Positions 8,900 to 19,057 of a DNA stretch of 64,000 nt are shown here, one piece after another. Position numbers and translations under genes: made by a program. The DNA is taken from the NCBI RefSeq assembly GCF_001046635.1, contig NZ_KQ130452.1, positions 980,668 through 1,044,667 on the forward strand, given 5' to 3'. The notes beneath the pieces were generated by a model that had not been told where the DNA came from, did no database searches, and was given only the letters and a program-made list of their open reading frames with translations. This DNA is from Novosphingobium barchaimii LL02. GTDB taxonomy: Bacteria; Pseudomonadota; Alphaproteobacteria; Sphingomonadales; Sphingomonadaceae. The stretch's first letter is position 1. Every line of letters begins with the position of its first letter.

Positions 8900-9346
8900 T
8901 CAGCCGGCCAGCGGATCGTTGCCCGCAGGCTTGCCGGTGAGGTTGCCGAGGATCGTTTCCAGAGTGGCGAGAAGCTGCGCCTTTTCAGCCTCGCTGACAC
9001 CCGCCATCGCCGAATCGGACGTTTCCATGGCAAGCGGCTGGAGGCGCTCCATCATCTCGCTGCCGCGGTCGGTGAGGTGAAGGTTCCAGGCACGGCGGTC
9101 GGCCGGATCGGCGCGGCGCTCCACCATGCCGGCTTCCTGCATGCGGTCGATCATGCGCCCGGCGGTGATCGGTTCCACTTCAAGAATTTCGGCAAGGCCT
9201 GCCTGCCTGATGCCTTCGTGGCGGCGCAGCACGATGAGCACCTGCCACTGCGGCCGGGTAACACCGATCTCTCTCGCACGCTCGTCGAATGCGCGTCTCA
9301 TGAGCCGCGCGACTTGTGCCAGGACCGTGCCAACCCTGCGTTCCAT
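8900..9346 (-). CDS. MarR-family transcriptional regulator
   Basis: This 148-residue protein has a MarR winged helix at about residues 28-95, including TRPQWQVLIVL, LAEILEVEPITAGRMIDRM and the wing segment RRADPADRRAWNLHLT. The coding start is an ATG at 9346. It lies between the acyl-CoA synthetase gene upstream and the SDR gene downstream, all on the minus strand. MarR proteins often respond to aromatic acids or CoA thioesters, and the surroundings fit that, but no operator stands out. Confidence 0.88.
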   Translation of the reverse strand: MERRVGTVLAQVARLMRRAFDERAREIGVTRPQWQVLIVLRRHEGIRQAGLAEILEVEPITAGRMIDRMQEAGMVERRADPADRRAWNLHLTDRGSEMMERLQPLAMETSDSAMAGVSEAEKAQLLATLETILGNLTGKPAGNDPLAG

Positions 9347-9543
9347 TATCTCAGGGCTAGTGAGCCTGCTTAGCTTTGGCCAGAGGTTTTGTGTGCGGCA
9401 ATCACGCAGGACCTTCGGCGTCCATGTGAGCCGCGTCAGGGTTAGCCCGGCGATCTTCCAGCCTTACCGGTCCTTGCTGTCCTGCAGGCGGCTATAGCCG
9501 GCCTTCAGGTTGGAGATGGCGAGCCAATCGGCAAAGTCGGGCG

Positions 9544-11256
9544 TCATCGCGAAGCCACGGCGGCGAGGCGCTCAGCTGCCAGCTTGCGCAAGTCGGCGGT
9601 CTTGATCTTGGCGCTCCCGGTGGTCTTGAGATCGCTTTCCGCCACGAACAGGACCCGGCGCGGCAGCTTGTAGCTGGCGAGCTTGTCCCTGGCGAACTCG
9701 CGGATCGCCTCCGGGCTGAGGCTGGCGCCGTCGACCGGGACGATGCAGGTGACCACCATTTCGCCCAGCAGTTCGTCAGGCACGCCCACGGTCTGCGAAA
9801 CCTTGACTTCGGGGTGGGCGCGGATGACCTCGTCGATCTCCAGCGGCGACACATTGGCGCCGCCGGTCTTGATGATGTCGTTGAGGCGCCCTTCCCAGAA
9901 CAGTCGGCCCTCGGCATCGACATAGCCGCCGTCAGCGGTGCGCAGGAAGCCCTCGCCGTCCAGCGACTGGTCGAGCGCAATGCCCAGGTAGCCCAGCATC
10001 AGCGTGGGCCCTTTGACCGCTATCTCGCCGCGTTCACCCAGCGGCACGGTGGCGCCGGTGATCGGGTCGATGATCTTGATCGTAGCGCCTGCCGTAGGAA
10101 TGCCGTGCGAGGTGCCTGCGACTTCGGGCGCGGTGCCCGTCGGGAACACCGTGATCAGCGTGAACGTCTCGGTATTGCCGTAGGCCTGGCCCGGCTCGCG
10201 CCATGTAGTGGACACCGTGGGCTGGCGCGCGATCGGCATCTTGGCGTCGACGTAGACGAGCGATGACAGATCGACATCGCGGAAATTCGGCGCGGCTTCA
10301 AGCTGCGGCCACTGGTGCGGCCAGGCCAACGCCATGTTGGCGCGCTCCGCCGCCATGATGTCCAGCGCTTCGGCAGCATCGAACCAGCGTTGCAGCACCA
10401 GACACCCTCCGCGCGAAAGCGTGCCGCCCAGCCCCGAAGCGAAGTTGCCCGACCAGAAGAACCCGTTGGCCGACCATGTCCGCGCCGGAACAGCGTCGTC
10501 GATCGCGTACCACTGCGGCCAGCGCCATAGTTGAAGACAGACGCCGCGATGCGCGCTGAGGATGCCCTTGGCCTTGCCGGTGGAGCCTGACGAGAACAAC
10601 AGGATGCCGGGATCGGAGGGCGCGACCGCGTCGCTAGCCGCCAGAACCAGTTCCTCCGACACGCTTTCTCCGCGTGCAACGAAAGCGCCCAGCCCCTCGA
10701 TCATGCCGAGCGGCTCCTCGTGGTCAATCATCGCCGCGTAGCGCAGGAACGGGAAGTTCAGTGAGGCCAGCTCGCCCGGAGCGCTGGAGAGCACCGCAGG
10801 CTCAAGCCCCGCGAGCATCTCTGCAAAGTCCTTCCGCAGCACATGACGTTCCAGCAGCAGCACCGACACCCCCGAAGCCTTGAGCACGACCTCCAGTTCG
10901 GACGGCGTGAAGAACGTGCTGATCGGCGTCGCCACGCAGCCCGCAAGCGCCGCGCCGAAGGCGGCGGAAAGGAACTCCAGGCGATTGGTCATCAGCACGC
11001 CAACACGAGTGCCCTTCCCCGTACCGACCGCGAGCAGCGACTTCGCCACCGCAATGGAGCGGGCGTAAAGCTCGTCGTAAGTCCAGCGCTGGACCTCGCC
11101 GTCGATGTGGATCACCGCCGCCTCGCTGGGGCCGAAACGCTGCGCTATCTCGCGCAGGTAGCCGCCCAGCGTCAGCGCGCCGATGCCCTGCTCGTCCGCC
11201 AGGGGAATGCCGTGAACGATGGACAGGCCGTCCACCACCTCTACCGAACCCGTCAT
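9544..11256 (-). CDS. AMP-forming acyl-CoA synthetase / long-chain-type CoA ligase
   Basis: This is a 570-residue ANL ligase. It has a phosphate-binding ILLFSSGSTGKAKG loop, YGNTETFT in the adenine-binding position, a GEIAVKGPTLMLGY segment, and the hinge motif RLNDIIKTGGANVSPLEID. The C-terminal lysine loop appears as TTGSAKIK. The ATG at 11256 was chosen over a longer frame because GAGGA precedes it at good spacing. It probably activates an acid made by the nearby oxidoreductases. The acuI-like gene lies upstream with a 61-base gap, consistent with an operon. Confidence 0.9.
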   Translation of the reverse strand: MTGSVEVVDGLSIVHGIPLADEQGIGALTLGGYLREIAQRFGPSEAAVIHIDGEVQRWTYDELYARSIAVAKSLLAVGTGKGTRVGVLMTNRLEFLSAAFGAALAGCVATPISTFFTPSELEVVLKASGVSVLLLERHVLRKDFAEMLAGLEPAVLSSAPGELASLNFPFLRYAAMIDHEEPLGMIEGLGAFVARGESVSEELVLAASDAVAPSDPGILLFSSGSTGKAKGILSAHRGVCLQLWRWPQWYAIDDAVPARTWSANGFFWSGNFASGLGGTLSRGGCLVLQRWFDAAEALDIMAAERANMALAWPHQWPQLEAAPNFRDVDLSSLVYVDAKMPIARQPTVSTTWREPGQAYGNTETFTLITVFPTGTAPEVAGTSHGIPTAGATIKIIDPITGATVPLGERGEIAVKGPTLMLGYLGIALDQSLDGEGFLRTADGGYVDAEGRLFWEGRLNDIIKTGGANVSPLEIDEVIRAHPEVKVSQTVGVPDELLGEMVVTCIVPVDGASLSPEAIREFARDKLASYKLPRRVLFVAESDLKTTGSAKIKTADLRKLAAERLAAVASR

Positions 11257-11317
11257 GCCATCCTCGTCTTTTTTGTCAGTAAAGGTGCGGGCGGACGCCA
11301 AGGTCCGCCCGTGCCGG

Positions 11318-12301
11318 TCAGGCGTTCACATCGACGATGTAGCGGCCCTTGACCTCGCCCGACATGAACCTGGCGGCGGCTTCCACCGCTTCGCCAAGAC
11401 CGATGGTCTGGCCGATGGTATCAAGCGCGGCAGGGTCGAGATCCCTGGCCAGCCGGTCCCACGCCTTGAGGCGCCTGGCCTTCGGCGCCATCACGCTGTC
11501 TATGCCCAGCAGCGCCACGCCGCGCAGGATGAAGGGCATGACCGTGGCGGGAAGATCGAAGCCCTGCGCCAGCCCGCAAGCCGCCACGGCGCCGCCATAA
11601 CGGGTCTGCGCGCAGGCGTTGGCGAGGGTATAGCTGCCGGCGGTGTCGACCACGCCTGCCCAGCGCTCCTTCTGCAGCGGCTTGCCCTTGGCGGATAGCT
11701 CGGCGCGGTCGATCACCGTCTCGGCGCCAAGCGCCTTGAGGTAGTCCGCCTCGGCGGCCTTGCCGGTCAGCGCGGCGACGGAATAGCCCAGCTTCTTGAG
11801 GATCGCGATCGCAACCGAACCGACGCCGCCGGTAGCGCCCGTCACCAGCACTTCGCCCTGATCCGGCGTCACGCCCCAGTCGACCAGCGCGTCGACGCAC
11901 AGCGCGGCGGTGTAACCAGCCGTACCGATCGCCATCGCCTGCGCGGGCGTGAAGGCTGCGGGCAGCGGCACCAGCCAGTCACCCTTGAGCCGGGCCTTTT
12001 GCGCAAGCCCGCCCCAGTGCCCCTCACCCACACCCCAGCCGTTGAGGACAACGCTGTCGCCGGCCTTCCAGTCGGCGTGGCTGCTGTCGGTGACGGTGCC
12101 GACGAGGTCGATGCCGGGCACCATCGGGAACTTGCGCACGACAGGCGAGGCGCCGGTGATGGCAAGGCCGTCCTTGAAGTTCAGGGTCGAGAAGGCGACG
12201 TCGATGGTGACATCGCCTTCCGGCAGCGCGCTTTCGTCAAGCTGCTGGACGGTGACGGTCTGGCCGTCGTCGTTCTTGTCGATCACGATTGCGGAAAACA
12301 T
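11318..12301 (-). CDS. acuI: AcuI/YhdH-type acrylyl-CoA reductase (MDR superfamily)
   Basis: This 327-residue medium-chain reductase lacks the structural-zinc cysteines of alcohol dehydrogenases. It carries the AcuI/YhdH signatures: [13 protein letters not shown] near residue 40, GIDLVGTV near 68, [14 protein letters not shown] near 93, and the NADPH-binding [12 protein letters not shown] near 150. Characterised members reduce acrylyl-CoA to propionyl-CoA with NADPH. Whether this copy uses acrylyl-CoA or another enoyl-CoA is not shown. It appears to be the first gene of the run toward the ACS gene, with a TetR gene on the same strand upstream. Confidence 0.88.
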   Translation of the reverse strand: MFSAIVIDKNDDGQTVTVQQLDESALPEGDVTIDVAFSTLNFKDGLAITGASPVVRKFPMVPGIDLVGTVTDSSHADWKAGDSVVLNGWGVGEGHWGGLAQKARLKGDWLVPLPAAFTPAQAMAIGTAGYTAALCVDALVDWGVTPDQGEVLVTGATGGVGSVAIAILKKLGYSVAALTGKAAEADYLKALGAETVIDRAELSAKGKPLQKERWAGVVDTAGSYTLANACAQTRYGGAVAACGLAQGFDLPATVMPFILRGVALLGIDSVMAPKARRLKAWDRLARDLDPAALDTIGQTIGLGEAVEAAARFMSGEVKGRYIVDVNA

Positions 12302-12490
12302 GGGTAATTCCCTCCCGGACAGGCACCGTGAACCTCATCGCGAGGGACGCGCGCCGAATACTTGCCCGTCTTGCTGAAGGGATCGTGCCTCCTGCGTCAA
12401 TGCCGCCGCGGCGCAGCATCGCCGAGGCGAAGTAGTGCACTGATAAGCCGCCCAGGCGGGCACGCGTTCCGCCGTCGATCGGGATCGACG

Positions 12491-13153
12491 TCAGTCCTTG
12501 GCGAAATCCTTGCTCAACCGCTCGGCCACGTCCGGAAAAGCCTTCGCGCTCATCGTGCCATACATCGACAGGCGCAGGATCTCGTGAGTGTAGCGCCGGG
12601 TCAGTTCGCTGCGCTCGCCCTCGTCCGCCGCATGGGCGCGTGCGAAAACCGGCCAGAAGAACACACCCGCCAGGTTGATGACGGACATGACCTCGGCGTC
12701 GATGCCAGGCACGGCAAGGCTCGTCGAGGCGAAGCGGCGCAGTGAGCCGCAATATTCGCGCCAGAAGGCATCCTGCGAAGGATCGGGCGAGGCCAGGACC
12801 TGCTGCAGCCAGACGCGGCCGATCTCCGGGTTCTCCATCGCAAATTCGCTGAGGCGGTCGGTCAGGGCGGAAACGTCGACTTCCTCGACGCGGCGCTCGC
12901 CCAGCGTAGCCGGATCGCCGAAGACGGCGCGGAACATCTTGTCCGAAACCCACTCGATAGTGGCCTCGATCAGCTTCTCGCGGGTTTCGAAGTGCTGGTA
13001 GGCGGTGCCCCGGTTGACCGATGCGAGATGCGCTACGGCTGAAAGGCTGACCCCTTCCAGACCGTCCTTGGCAAGCAGGTTGCAGGCCGCATCGAGGATC
13101 GTCTCGCGCGTCGCGGCGGGGTCTCTCACCCTGCGCCTGGTTCTGGCTTCCAT
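12491..13153 (-). CDS. TetR-family transcriptional regulator
   Basis: This 220-residue regulator has a TetR helix-turn-helix at about residues 14-60 (TRETILDAACNLLAKDG ... SVNRGTAYQHFETREKLIE). The C-terminal domain has no recognisable ligand signature. The ATG at 13153 follows a promoter at 13183-13211 whose spacer contains a short ATAC-C-GTAT palindrome, consistent with autorepression. Its best guess target is the acuI-ACS run 189 bases downstream on the same strand. Confidence 0.88.
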   Translation of the reverse strand: MEARTRRRVRDPAATRETILDAACNLLAKDGLEGVSLSAVAHLASVNRGTAYQHFETREKLIEATIEWVSDKMFRAVFGDPATLGERRVEEVDVSALTDRLSEFAMENPEIGRVWLQQVLASPDPSQDAFWREYCGSLRRFASTSLAVPGIDAEVMSVINLAGVFFWPVFARAHAADEGERSELTRRYTHEILRLSMYGTMSAKAFPDVAERLSKDFAKD

Positions 13154-13182
13154 GCTTTCGCCCCTTAATCGGAAAGGGGCCG

Positions 13183-13211
13183 GCTATACATACGGTATCA
13201 CTGATCGACAA
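13183..13211 (-). promoter_or_regulatory. Sigma-70-like promoter of the TetR gene
   Basis: On the minus strand TTGTCG and TATAGC are separated by exactly 17 bases, and the -10 box ends 29 bases before the ATG. The spacer holds ATACCGTAT, a nine-base palindrome that may be the regulator's own site. Confidence 0.5.
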
Positions 13212-13270
13212 TGTTGCTGGTCAATTGCCACTGGCCGGGATCGCCTCCACGCTCCCGGCCCATGCCGCGT

Positions 13271-14008
13271 TCACAGGAACGCCTGAACCTCATGGAGGAC
13301 CATTTCAGCATGTTCCTTCCGGCAGATCAGCAAGTCCGGCATGTAAACGTCCTCGCGATTGTAGACCAGCGGCGAACCGTCGATGCGCGAAACATGGAGG
13401 CCCCAGCCGAGCGCCACGGCCGCCGGTGCGCAGCTGTCCCACTCGTACTGCCCGCCCGAATGAAGGTAGATATCCGCCTCTCCGCGCAGGATCGCCATGG
13501 CCTTGGCTCCGGCCGAACCCATCGGCACCAGCTCGGCACCGATCGCTTCGGCAACGCCGGTCGCTTCGCGCGCGGGACGGGTGCGGCTGACTACCATTCG
13601 CAGGCGTTCGGGCGCGGCCGGCATTTTGCCTGGCTGGTCCGAGCGCAGCACCTGACCATGCCCCGGCAGCGCCACCGCGCCGAGCACCGGCACGCCGTCC
13701 ACCGCCATGCCGACATGAACCGCCCAGTCGGAACGCTCTTCGCCATATTCGCGGGTACCGTCGACGGGATCGACGATCCACACCCGGCTTTTGGCGAGAC
13801 GCTCGGCGCTGTCCTTCTCCTCCTCGGAGAGCAGACCATCGTCCGGGCGCTGCTCACGCAGGGCAAGGCAGAGGAACTGGTTCGCCGTCTGATCCCCGGC
13901 CTTGCCCAGCGCCTTGCCCCCGAACAGACCCGAGGCGCGGACCGAGAGAAGGATCTTGCCCGCCTCGTCGGCCAGCTTCGCCGCAAGATCGCCGTCAGTG
14001 TAGGGCAT
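13271..14008 (-). CDS. cysQ: 3'(2'),5'-bisphosphate nucleotidase CysQ (inositol monophosphatase family)
   Basis: This 245-residue Mg-dependent phosphatase hydrolyses adenosine 3',5'-bisphosphate, the by-product of PAPS use. The metal-binding LLSEEEKDS region precedes the DPVDGTREY signature, and WDSCAPAAVALGWG near the C terminus is the second family motif. Its A of ATG is also the last base of the cysNC stop (TGATG), so the two are translationally coupled. The order cysD-cysNC-cysQ places it in sulfate assimilation, where it prevents PAP accumulation. Confidence 0.92.
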   Translation of the reverse strand: MPYTDGDLAAKLADEAGKILLSVRASGLFGGKALGKAGDQTANQFLCLALREQRPDDGLLSEEEKDSAERLAKSRVWIVDPVDGTREYGEERSDWAVHVGMAVDGVPVLGAVALPGHGQVLRSDQPGKMPAAPERLRMVVSRTRPAREATGVAEAIGAELVPMGSAGAKAMAILRGEADIYLHSGGQYEWDSCAPAAVALGWGLHVSRIDGSPLVYNREDVYMPDLLICRKEHAEMVLHEVQAFL

Positions 14009-15930
14009 CAGGCGTCTCCCAGCAGGGTGTCGACGATCAGGTTCGCGGCCTCTTCCGGAGACAGGACCGTGGTGTCGATGCGCACTTCGGGATTGCGCGG
14101 CGCCTCGTAAGGGCTGTCGATGCCGGTGAAGTTCTTCAGTTCTCCCGAACGCGCCTTCTTGTAGAGGCCCTTGACGTCACGCGCCTCGGCCACCTTCAGC
14201 GGGGTGTCGATGAACACCTCGATGAACTCACCCTCGGGCAGCATCGAACGCACCATTTCACGGTCCGCCTGGAACGGCGAGATGAAGGCGGTGATGACGA
14301 TGAGGCCGCCATCAGTCATCAACTTGGCCACTTCGCCCACGCGGCGGATGTTCTCGATGCGGTCGGCCTCGGTGAAACCCAGATCCTTGTTCAGGCCGTG
14401 GCGCACGTTGTCACCGTCGAGCAGGAAGGTGTGCCGGTTCATGCGGTGCAGCTTCTTCTCGACCATGTTGGCGATGGTCGACTTGCCCGAACCCGAAAGC
14501 CCGGTGAACCACAGCACCGCAGGCTTCTGGTTCTTGAGCGCCGAATGCTGCTTGCGGTCGATGTCGATCGCCTGCCAGTGCACGTTCTGCGAACGGCGCA
14601 GCGAGAAATTGATCATGCCCGCTGCAACCGTGGCATTGGTCATCTTATCGATCAGGATGAAGCCGCCAAGCGTGCGGTTTTCGCCGTAAGGCTCGAACAC
14701 CACCTGCTTGTCGGTCGTCAGCTCGGCGACGCCGATGGCATTGAGTTCGAGCGTCTTGGCCGCCATGCGTTCCATGGTGTTTACGTTGACCGTGTACTTG
14801 GGCTCGGCGACCGTGGCCGAAACCATCTGCGTACCCAGCTTGAGCCAATACGCGCGGCCCGCAATCATCGCCTCGTCGGCCATCCAAACGAAAGTCGCCT
14901 CGAACTGGTCGGCAGTCTGCGGCGGATTGTCCGCGACAGAGATAACAGACCCGCGCGAGCAGTCGATCTCGTCCTCGAAGCAGACTGTGACAGACTGGCC
15001 GGCAACCGCTTCCTCAAGATCGCCGTCATACGTGACGACGCGGGTGATCGTGCTGGTCTTGCCCGAGGGCAGGACTCGAATCTTGTCGCCCGTCTTGACG
15101 GCGCCTGTGGCGATCAGCCCTGAGAAACCGCGGAAGTCGAGGTTAGGACGGTTCACCCACTGCACCGGCAAGCGGAACGGCTTGTCGGCATCGACCGAGG
15201 AGAGAACCTCCACCGTTTCAAGATGCTCGACCAGCGTGGTGCCCTTGTACCACGGGGTATTTTCCGAGAGCGTGGTGATGTTGTCGCCCTTGAAGCCGGA
15301 GATCGGCATCGCGGTGAAGCTCTCGATCCCGATCGAGGCGGCGAACTCGGTGTAGTCCTTGACGATCGCGTCGAAGACGGCCTCGTCATAGTCGACCAGA
15401 TCCATCTTGTTGACCGCCAGAACGATGTTCCTGATACCGATCAGGTGGCACAGGTAAGAGTGTCGGCGCGTTTGCACCAGCACGCCCTTGCGCGCATCGA
15501 TCAGGATCACCGCAAGGTCGGCGGTGGAAGCGCCGGTCACCATGTTGCGGGTATACTGTTCGTGTCCGGGGCAGTCGGCTACAATGAACTTGCGCTTCTC
15601 GGTGTTGAAGAAACGGTAGGCCACATCGATGGTGATGCCCTGCTCGCGTTCGGCGGCGAGGCCATCGACGAGAAGCGCGAAGTCGATCTCCTGGCCCTGC
15701 GTGCCGACCTTCCTGGAATCGGCGGAGAGCGCGTCGAGCTGGTCCTCGAAGATCATCTTCGAATCGTAGAGCATCCGACCGATCAGCGTGGACTTGCCAT
15801 CATCGACGCTGCCGCAGGTGATGAAGCGCAGCATCGTCTTGTGCTCGTGGCTGACGAGATAGGCGTCGATGTCCTCGGCGATGAGGGCGTCGGTGACGTA
15901 GACGGCGTCTTTGGTTTCGATGTCAGACAT
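14008..15930 (-). CDS. cysNC: Bifunctional sulfate adenylyltransferase subunit 1 / APS kinase (CysNC)
   Basis: This 640-residue fusion starts with the GTPase subunit of ATP sulfurylase: GSVDDGKS at 40-47, DCPGH at 119-123 and NKMD further on. It ends with APS kinase, with Walker [10 protein letters not shown] about 190 residues from the C terminus and DGDNVRHG after it. Together with CysD it makes APS from sulfate and ATP, then PAPS. The ATG at 15930 gives the normal family N terminus; the frame stays open upstream only through the repeat-containing spacer. cysQ follows with a one-base overlap. Confidence 0.95.
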   Translation of the reverse strand: MSDIETKDAVYVTDALIAEDIDAYLVSHEHKTMLRFITCGSVDDGKSTLIGRMLYDSKMIFEDQLDALSADSRKVGTQGQEIDFALLVDGLAAEREQGITIDVAYRFFNTEKRKFIVADCPGHEQYTRNMVTGASTADLAVILIDARKGVLVQTRRHSYLCHLIGIRNIVLAVNKMDLVDYDEAVFDAIVKDYTEFAASIGIESFTAMPISGFKGDNITTLSENTPWYKGTTLVEHLETVEVLSSVDADKPFRLPVQWVNRPNLDFRGFSGLIATGAVKTGDKIRVLPSGKTSTITRVVTYDGDLEEAVAGQSVTVCFEDEIDCSRGSVISVADNPPQTADQFEATFVWMADEAMIAGRAYWLKLGTQMVSATVAEPKYTVNVNTMERMAAKTLELNAIGVAELTTDKQVVFEPYGENRTLGGFILIDKMTNATVAAGMINFSLRRSQNVHWQAIDIDRKQHSALKNQKPAVLWFTGLSGSGKSTIANMVEKKLHRMNRHTFLLDGDNVRHGLNKDLGFTEADRIENIRRVGEVAKLMTDGGLIVITAFISPFQADREMVRSMLPEGEFIEVFIDTPLKVAEARDVKGLYKKARSGELKNFTGIDSPYEAPRNPEVRIDTTVLSPEEAANLIVDTLLGDA

Positions 15931-15940
15931 GCAATTCTCT

Positions 15941-16011
15941 CCGCTCGCCCTGAGCTTGTCGAAGGGCATTGGCGCTACGCTCGGGGGCTTTGACAAGCTC
16001 AGCCTGAGCGG
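15941..16011. repeat. Inverted pair of dispersed palindromic repeat, locus 1
   Basis: Two near-copies of a ~24-base element lie head to head between cysD and cysNC: 15941-15964 reads CCGCTC...TGAGCTTGTCGAAG and 15988-16011 is its near-complement (CTTTGACAAGCTCAG...). The same element recurs at 47948-48044 and 60097-60211. The pair can form a long hairpin in the cysD-cysNC transcript. Confidence 0.85.
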
Positions 16012-16028
16012 AAACGGGAACGGGGCTG

Positions 16029-16931
16029 TTAGAAATAGCCCTGCTGCTTCTTGACTTCCATGCCGGCGCCGCCGGCATCCTTGTCGATGGCGCGGCCCTG
16101 GCGTTCCGAGGTGGTGGTGAGCAAGGTTTCCTGGATCACCTCGGGCAGCGTCGTGGCCTCGCTCTCGACTGCGCCGGTCAGTGGGTAGCAGCCCAGCGTG
16201 CGGAAGCGGATCGAGCGCATCACCGGCACTTCGCCGGGTTCCAGCGGGAAGCGGTCGTCGTCGACCATCAGCAGCATCCCGTCGCGCTCCACGGTCGGGC
16301 GCTTGTCCGCGAAATAGAGCGGCACGATCGGAATATCGTTGAGGTGGATGTACTGCCAGATGTCCAGCTCGGTCCAGTTCGAGATCGGGAACACCCGGAT
16401 CGATTCGCCCTTGGCCTTGCGGGCATTGTAGAGGTTCCACAATTCGGGCCGCTGGTTCTTCGGATCCCAGCCATGCGACGAGGTGCGGAACGAGAAGATG
16501 CGCTCTTTGGCGCGGCTCTTCTCCTCGTCGCGGCGGGCGCCGCCAAAGGCCGCGTCGAAGCCGTATTTGTCGAGCGCCTGCTTCAGACCTTCGGTCTTCC
16601 ACATGTCGGTGTGGAGCGCGCCGTGGTCGAACGGGTTGATGCCCTTCTCCACCGCCTCGGGGTTCTGGTAGACCAGCAGGTCCATGCCGCTGTCACGCGC
16701 CATCTTGTCGCGCAGTTCGTACATTGCCTTGAACTTCCAGGTCGTGTCGACGTGGAGCAGCGGAAACGGCGGCGGCGAGGGATAGAATGCCTTGCGGGCC
16801 AGGTGCAGCATAACCGCGCTGTCCTTGCCGACCGAATAGAGCATCACCGGTTTGTCCGCTTCGGCGACGACTTCCCGGATGATGTGGATGGCTTCTGCCT
16901 CAAGCCTGTCGAGGTGGGTAAGTGTCTTCAT
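16029..16931 (-). CDS. cysD: Sulfate adenylyltransferase subunit 2 (CysD)
   Basis: This 300-residue small subunit of ATP sulfurylase belongs to the PP-loop ATPases. It has [17 protein letters not shown] (the PP-loop) near residue 33, [10 protein letters not shown], and the [15 protein letters not shown] segment typical of CysD. It forms the APS-synthesising complex with CysNC. The ATG at 16931 gives the canonical N terminus [17 protein letters not shown]; the in-frame extension upstream is not CysD-like. It is first in the cysD-cysNC-cysQ run and diverges from the LuxR-type gene, 106 bases away. Confidence 0.95.
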   Translation of the reverse strand: MKTLTHLDRLEAEAIHIIREVVAEADKPVMLYSVGKDSAVMLHLARKAFYPSPPPFPLLHVDTTWKFKAMYELRDKMARDSGMDLLVYQNPEAVEKGINPFDHGALHTDMWKTEGLKQALDKYGFDAAFGGARRDEEKSRAKERIFSFRTSSHGWDPKNQRPELWNLYNARKAKGESIRVFPISNWTELDIWQYIHLNDIPIVPLYFADKRPTVERDGMLLMVDDDRFPLEPGEVPVMRSIRFRTLGCYPLTGAVESEATTLPEVIQETLLTTTSERQGRAIDKDAGGAGMEVKKQQGYF

Positions 16932-17018
16932 CAGGATCGCTCGTCCTTTGGCCTTGGGGGTGGCCCCCGGCTGTATCTGGGCTGCGAATCGCTTTCGCAG
17001 GGATGACTTTGCGGCAAA

Positions 17019-17034
17019 CCTCCCATATGGGAGG
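17019..17034. promoter_or_regulatory. Perfect 16-base palindrome overlapping the LuxR-type gene's Shine-Dalgarno
   Basis: CCTCCCATATGGGAGG is perfectly self-complementary and ends three bases before the ATG at 17038. Its right half is the only good Shine-Dalgarno (GGGAGG) for that gene. It could be an operator in the cysD/luxR divergent region, or an RNA hairpin that hides the ribosome binding site. Confidence 0.5.
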
Positions 17035-17037
17035 GTT

Positions 17038-18126
17038 ATGGCGCTGACCTCCTCCGACGAGACCGACTTGCTGCTCCCGCTGGTACGCGGGATCGGCGAC
17101 ACCGCGCAGTTTTCCGAGTTTCTGGAGCGGCTGCGTCGCCGCAGCGATGCCGAATACGTCTCCATAGTGATGAAGCAGGGCGACGGCCCGCACGCCCAGA
17201 TCAGCGACTTCCATGCCGGCCGCGACCTGCGGGCAGCGACGCGCGAAGTCGATCCCTTCGAAATGCACGCGCTGGAACGCCTGCATTACGATCGACTTCG
17301 GCCGGGGCGCGTCTATTCGGTTGCCGAGTTCGTGGACCACGATCCGGTTTTCCGGGCCGAGCGCATGGAAAAGATGCGCCGCCTCGGCATCGCCGACGAG
17401 CGGGTGGTGCGCCTGCCGCAGATCGACGACACCAGCGCCTGGCTCATCATGGCACGCGCCCAGCCCTGCACCGGTGCCGACAGCGCCCTGCTCTCGTCGC
17501 TCGCACCCTATGTCGAGGCGGCGCTGCGCAGCTACGTCACGCTGGAGGCGCACCGCATCCGGGCGAGCGTCAGTTCGCAGGGCATGGCCCGCAGCGCCAC
17601 CGCCTGGATGGCGCTGGACCACGAGGCAAGATTGCTGGCGATCGACCCGCGCCTGGACACATGGCTGCGCACGAACCTGGGCTACACGCCGCGAACCGGC
17701 GAGCGACTGCGCGAACTCGGCGTCCATGCGGAGCGGGAACTGAGCGCCGCGGCGATGCTTTTCGCCGCTGACGACCCGCCCTCACCGCGCGCGGTGGTGC
17801 TGCACGAACATCCCCGGCTCGAAGCGCTGCTGACCGCTACAAGCGACATGCCGGTGCCTTCGATGCTGGCGCTATGCCGCCTGCCCAACGCGCGCACCGC
17901 GCAGAGCGTCGAACGCCTTGCCCGTCTGTTCGACCTGCCCCCTCGCGAGGCCGAACTGGCGATCGCGCTGAACGAAGGCCAGTCGATCGCCGAAGCGGCC
18001 AAAACAATGGGCCTGACGTTGGAAACCGCGCGCAACTACTCCAAGCGGCTCTACACCAAGCTGGGCGTGCGCGGGCAGCCGGAATTGGTCCGGCTGGTGT
18101 GTGACAGCGTGGCGGTGATGGCGTGA
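17038..18126 (+). CDS. LuxR-type helix-turn-helix transcriptional regulator
   Basis: This 362-residue protein has a C-terminal LuxR-type helix-turn-helix at about residues 300-358 ([57 protein letters not shown]). The preceding ~280 residues carry no domain I recognise. They may be a PAS/GAF-like sensor region; an acyl-homoserine-lactone domain is not evident. The ATG at 17038 follows the SD embedded in the palindrome. Such HTH proteins are frequent in sphingomonads with diverse targets. Divergence from cysD does not prove it regulates sulfur genes. Confidence 0.8.
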   Translation: MALTSSDETDLLLPLVRGIGDTAQFSEFLERLRRRSDAEYVSIVMKQGDGPHAQISDFHAGRDLRAATREVDPFEMHALERLHYDRLRPGRVYSVAEFVDHDPVFRAERMEKMRRLGIADERVVRLPQIDDTSAWLIMARAQPCTGADSALLSSLAPYVEAALRSYVTLEAHRIRASVSSQGMARSATAWMALDHEARLLAIDPRLDTWLRTNLGYTPRTGERLRELGVHAERELSAAAMLFAADDPPSPRAVVLHEHPRLEALLTATSDMPVPSMLALCRLPNARTAQSVERLARLFDLPPREAELAIALNEGQSIAEAAKTMGLTLETARNYSKRLYTKLGVRGQPELVRLVCDSVAVMA

Positions 18127-18139
18127 CGCAGTTTCGCCG

Positions 18140-19057
18140 CTATCCCCAGAGCGCGTCCGACGCCGCCAGCCCCTGCTCTCCGCGCCCCCCCAGTTCGGCG
18201 GTCAGAAGCTTGAGGCGGTAGGTCCACAGGTGCAGCGGATGCTCCAGTGTCATGCCCATGCCGCCCAGGAACTGATGGTAGTCATAACACACTTGCTTCG
18301 CCGCCTCCTGCGCATGAAGCAATGCCAGAGCCGCGTCCCCCCGGCTCCCGGTCCCGGCCGCGCGCAGGGCGAGCCAGTGGACGCTATTGGTCATCACCTG
18401 ATCCTCGGCAAGCCGGTGGCGCATGCCCTGAAACGTCGCCAATGGCCGCCCGAACTGCTTGCGGTCGGACACATAAGCCACCGTGGCCGCCAAGGCCGCC
18501 GCCAGCAGCCCTGCCGCTTCCGCTGCGACCGCTACCCGCCATGCCCGCAGCACTTCGGCGGCGTCTACGTCGTGCGAAGTCATGCAATCCGGCAAGCCGG
18601 TCAGGAACGCCGCCGGATAGGCGTACAGCGTATCCACCTGCGCCGCCGCGATAATCCCGGCATCTGCCATAAAACTGCGCACGCCCGAGGGGCCCACGAC
18701 AACCACGCTCGCGCCAGGCCGCAGGAAGCGGACCGGGCCGCCGATCCGGCCCTCCTCGACCAGGCACAGCGGGCGCGGCAACGCAAGGTCGATCAACGGG
18801 CGCACCATGACCGAAGCCGCAGCCTCTATCGCAAACGGCAACCGCGCCAGTTTCTCCACCACCAGCGCGGCAGTGACAGGGCCGAGTTCCTCGACCGCCA
18901 TGACATCCAGAAACCCGCTCTCGACCAGCGCGGCGTCAAGGTCTGCGCTTTCCAGCACAAGCGACGCGTCGTGCATCGGCACGCTGGCGTAAGGCCGCGC
19001 AAGGGTGTCGATAAAGTCGAGGACCTGGGTCTGGTCCTCGCTGAGGGCAAGCTGCAT
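18140..19057 (-). CDS. Acyl-CoA dehydrogenase, small subunit of a heteromeric pair
   Basis: At 305 residues this is shorter than typical acyl-CoA dehydrogenases (~380). The C-terminal domain is recognisable: RKQFGRPLATFQGMRHRLAE, then the FAD/dimer-contact segment YHQFLGGMGMTLEHPLHLWT. The middle domain is degenerate. It starts on the stop codon of the larger dehydrogenase (TGATG, one-base overlap). The unequal, coupled pair resembles the alpha2beta2 dehydrogenases of steroid side-chain and ring degradation. It ends convergent with the LuxR-type gene, 13 bases apart. Confidence 0.85.
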   Translation of the reverse strand: MQLALSEDQTQVLDFIDTLARPYASVPMHDASLVLESADLDAALVESGFLDVMAVEELGPVTAALVVEKLARLPFAIEAAASVMVRPLIDLALPRPLCLVEEGRIGGPVRFLRPGASVVVVGPSGVRSFMADAGIIAAAQVDTLYAYPAAFLTGLPDCMTSHDVDAAEVLRAWRVAVAAEAAGLLAAALAATVAYVSDRKQFGRPLATFQGMRHRLAEDQVMTNSVHWLALRAAGTGSRGDAALALLHAQEAAKQVCYDYHQFLGGMGMTLEHPLHLWTYRLKLLTAELGGRGEQGLAASDALWG

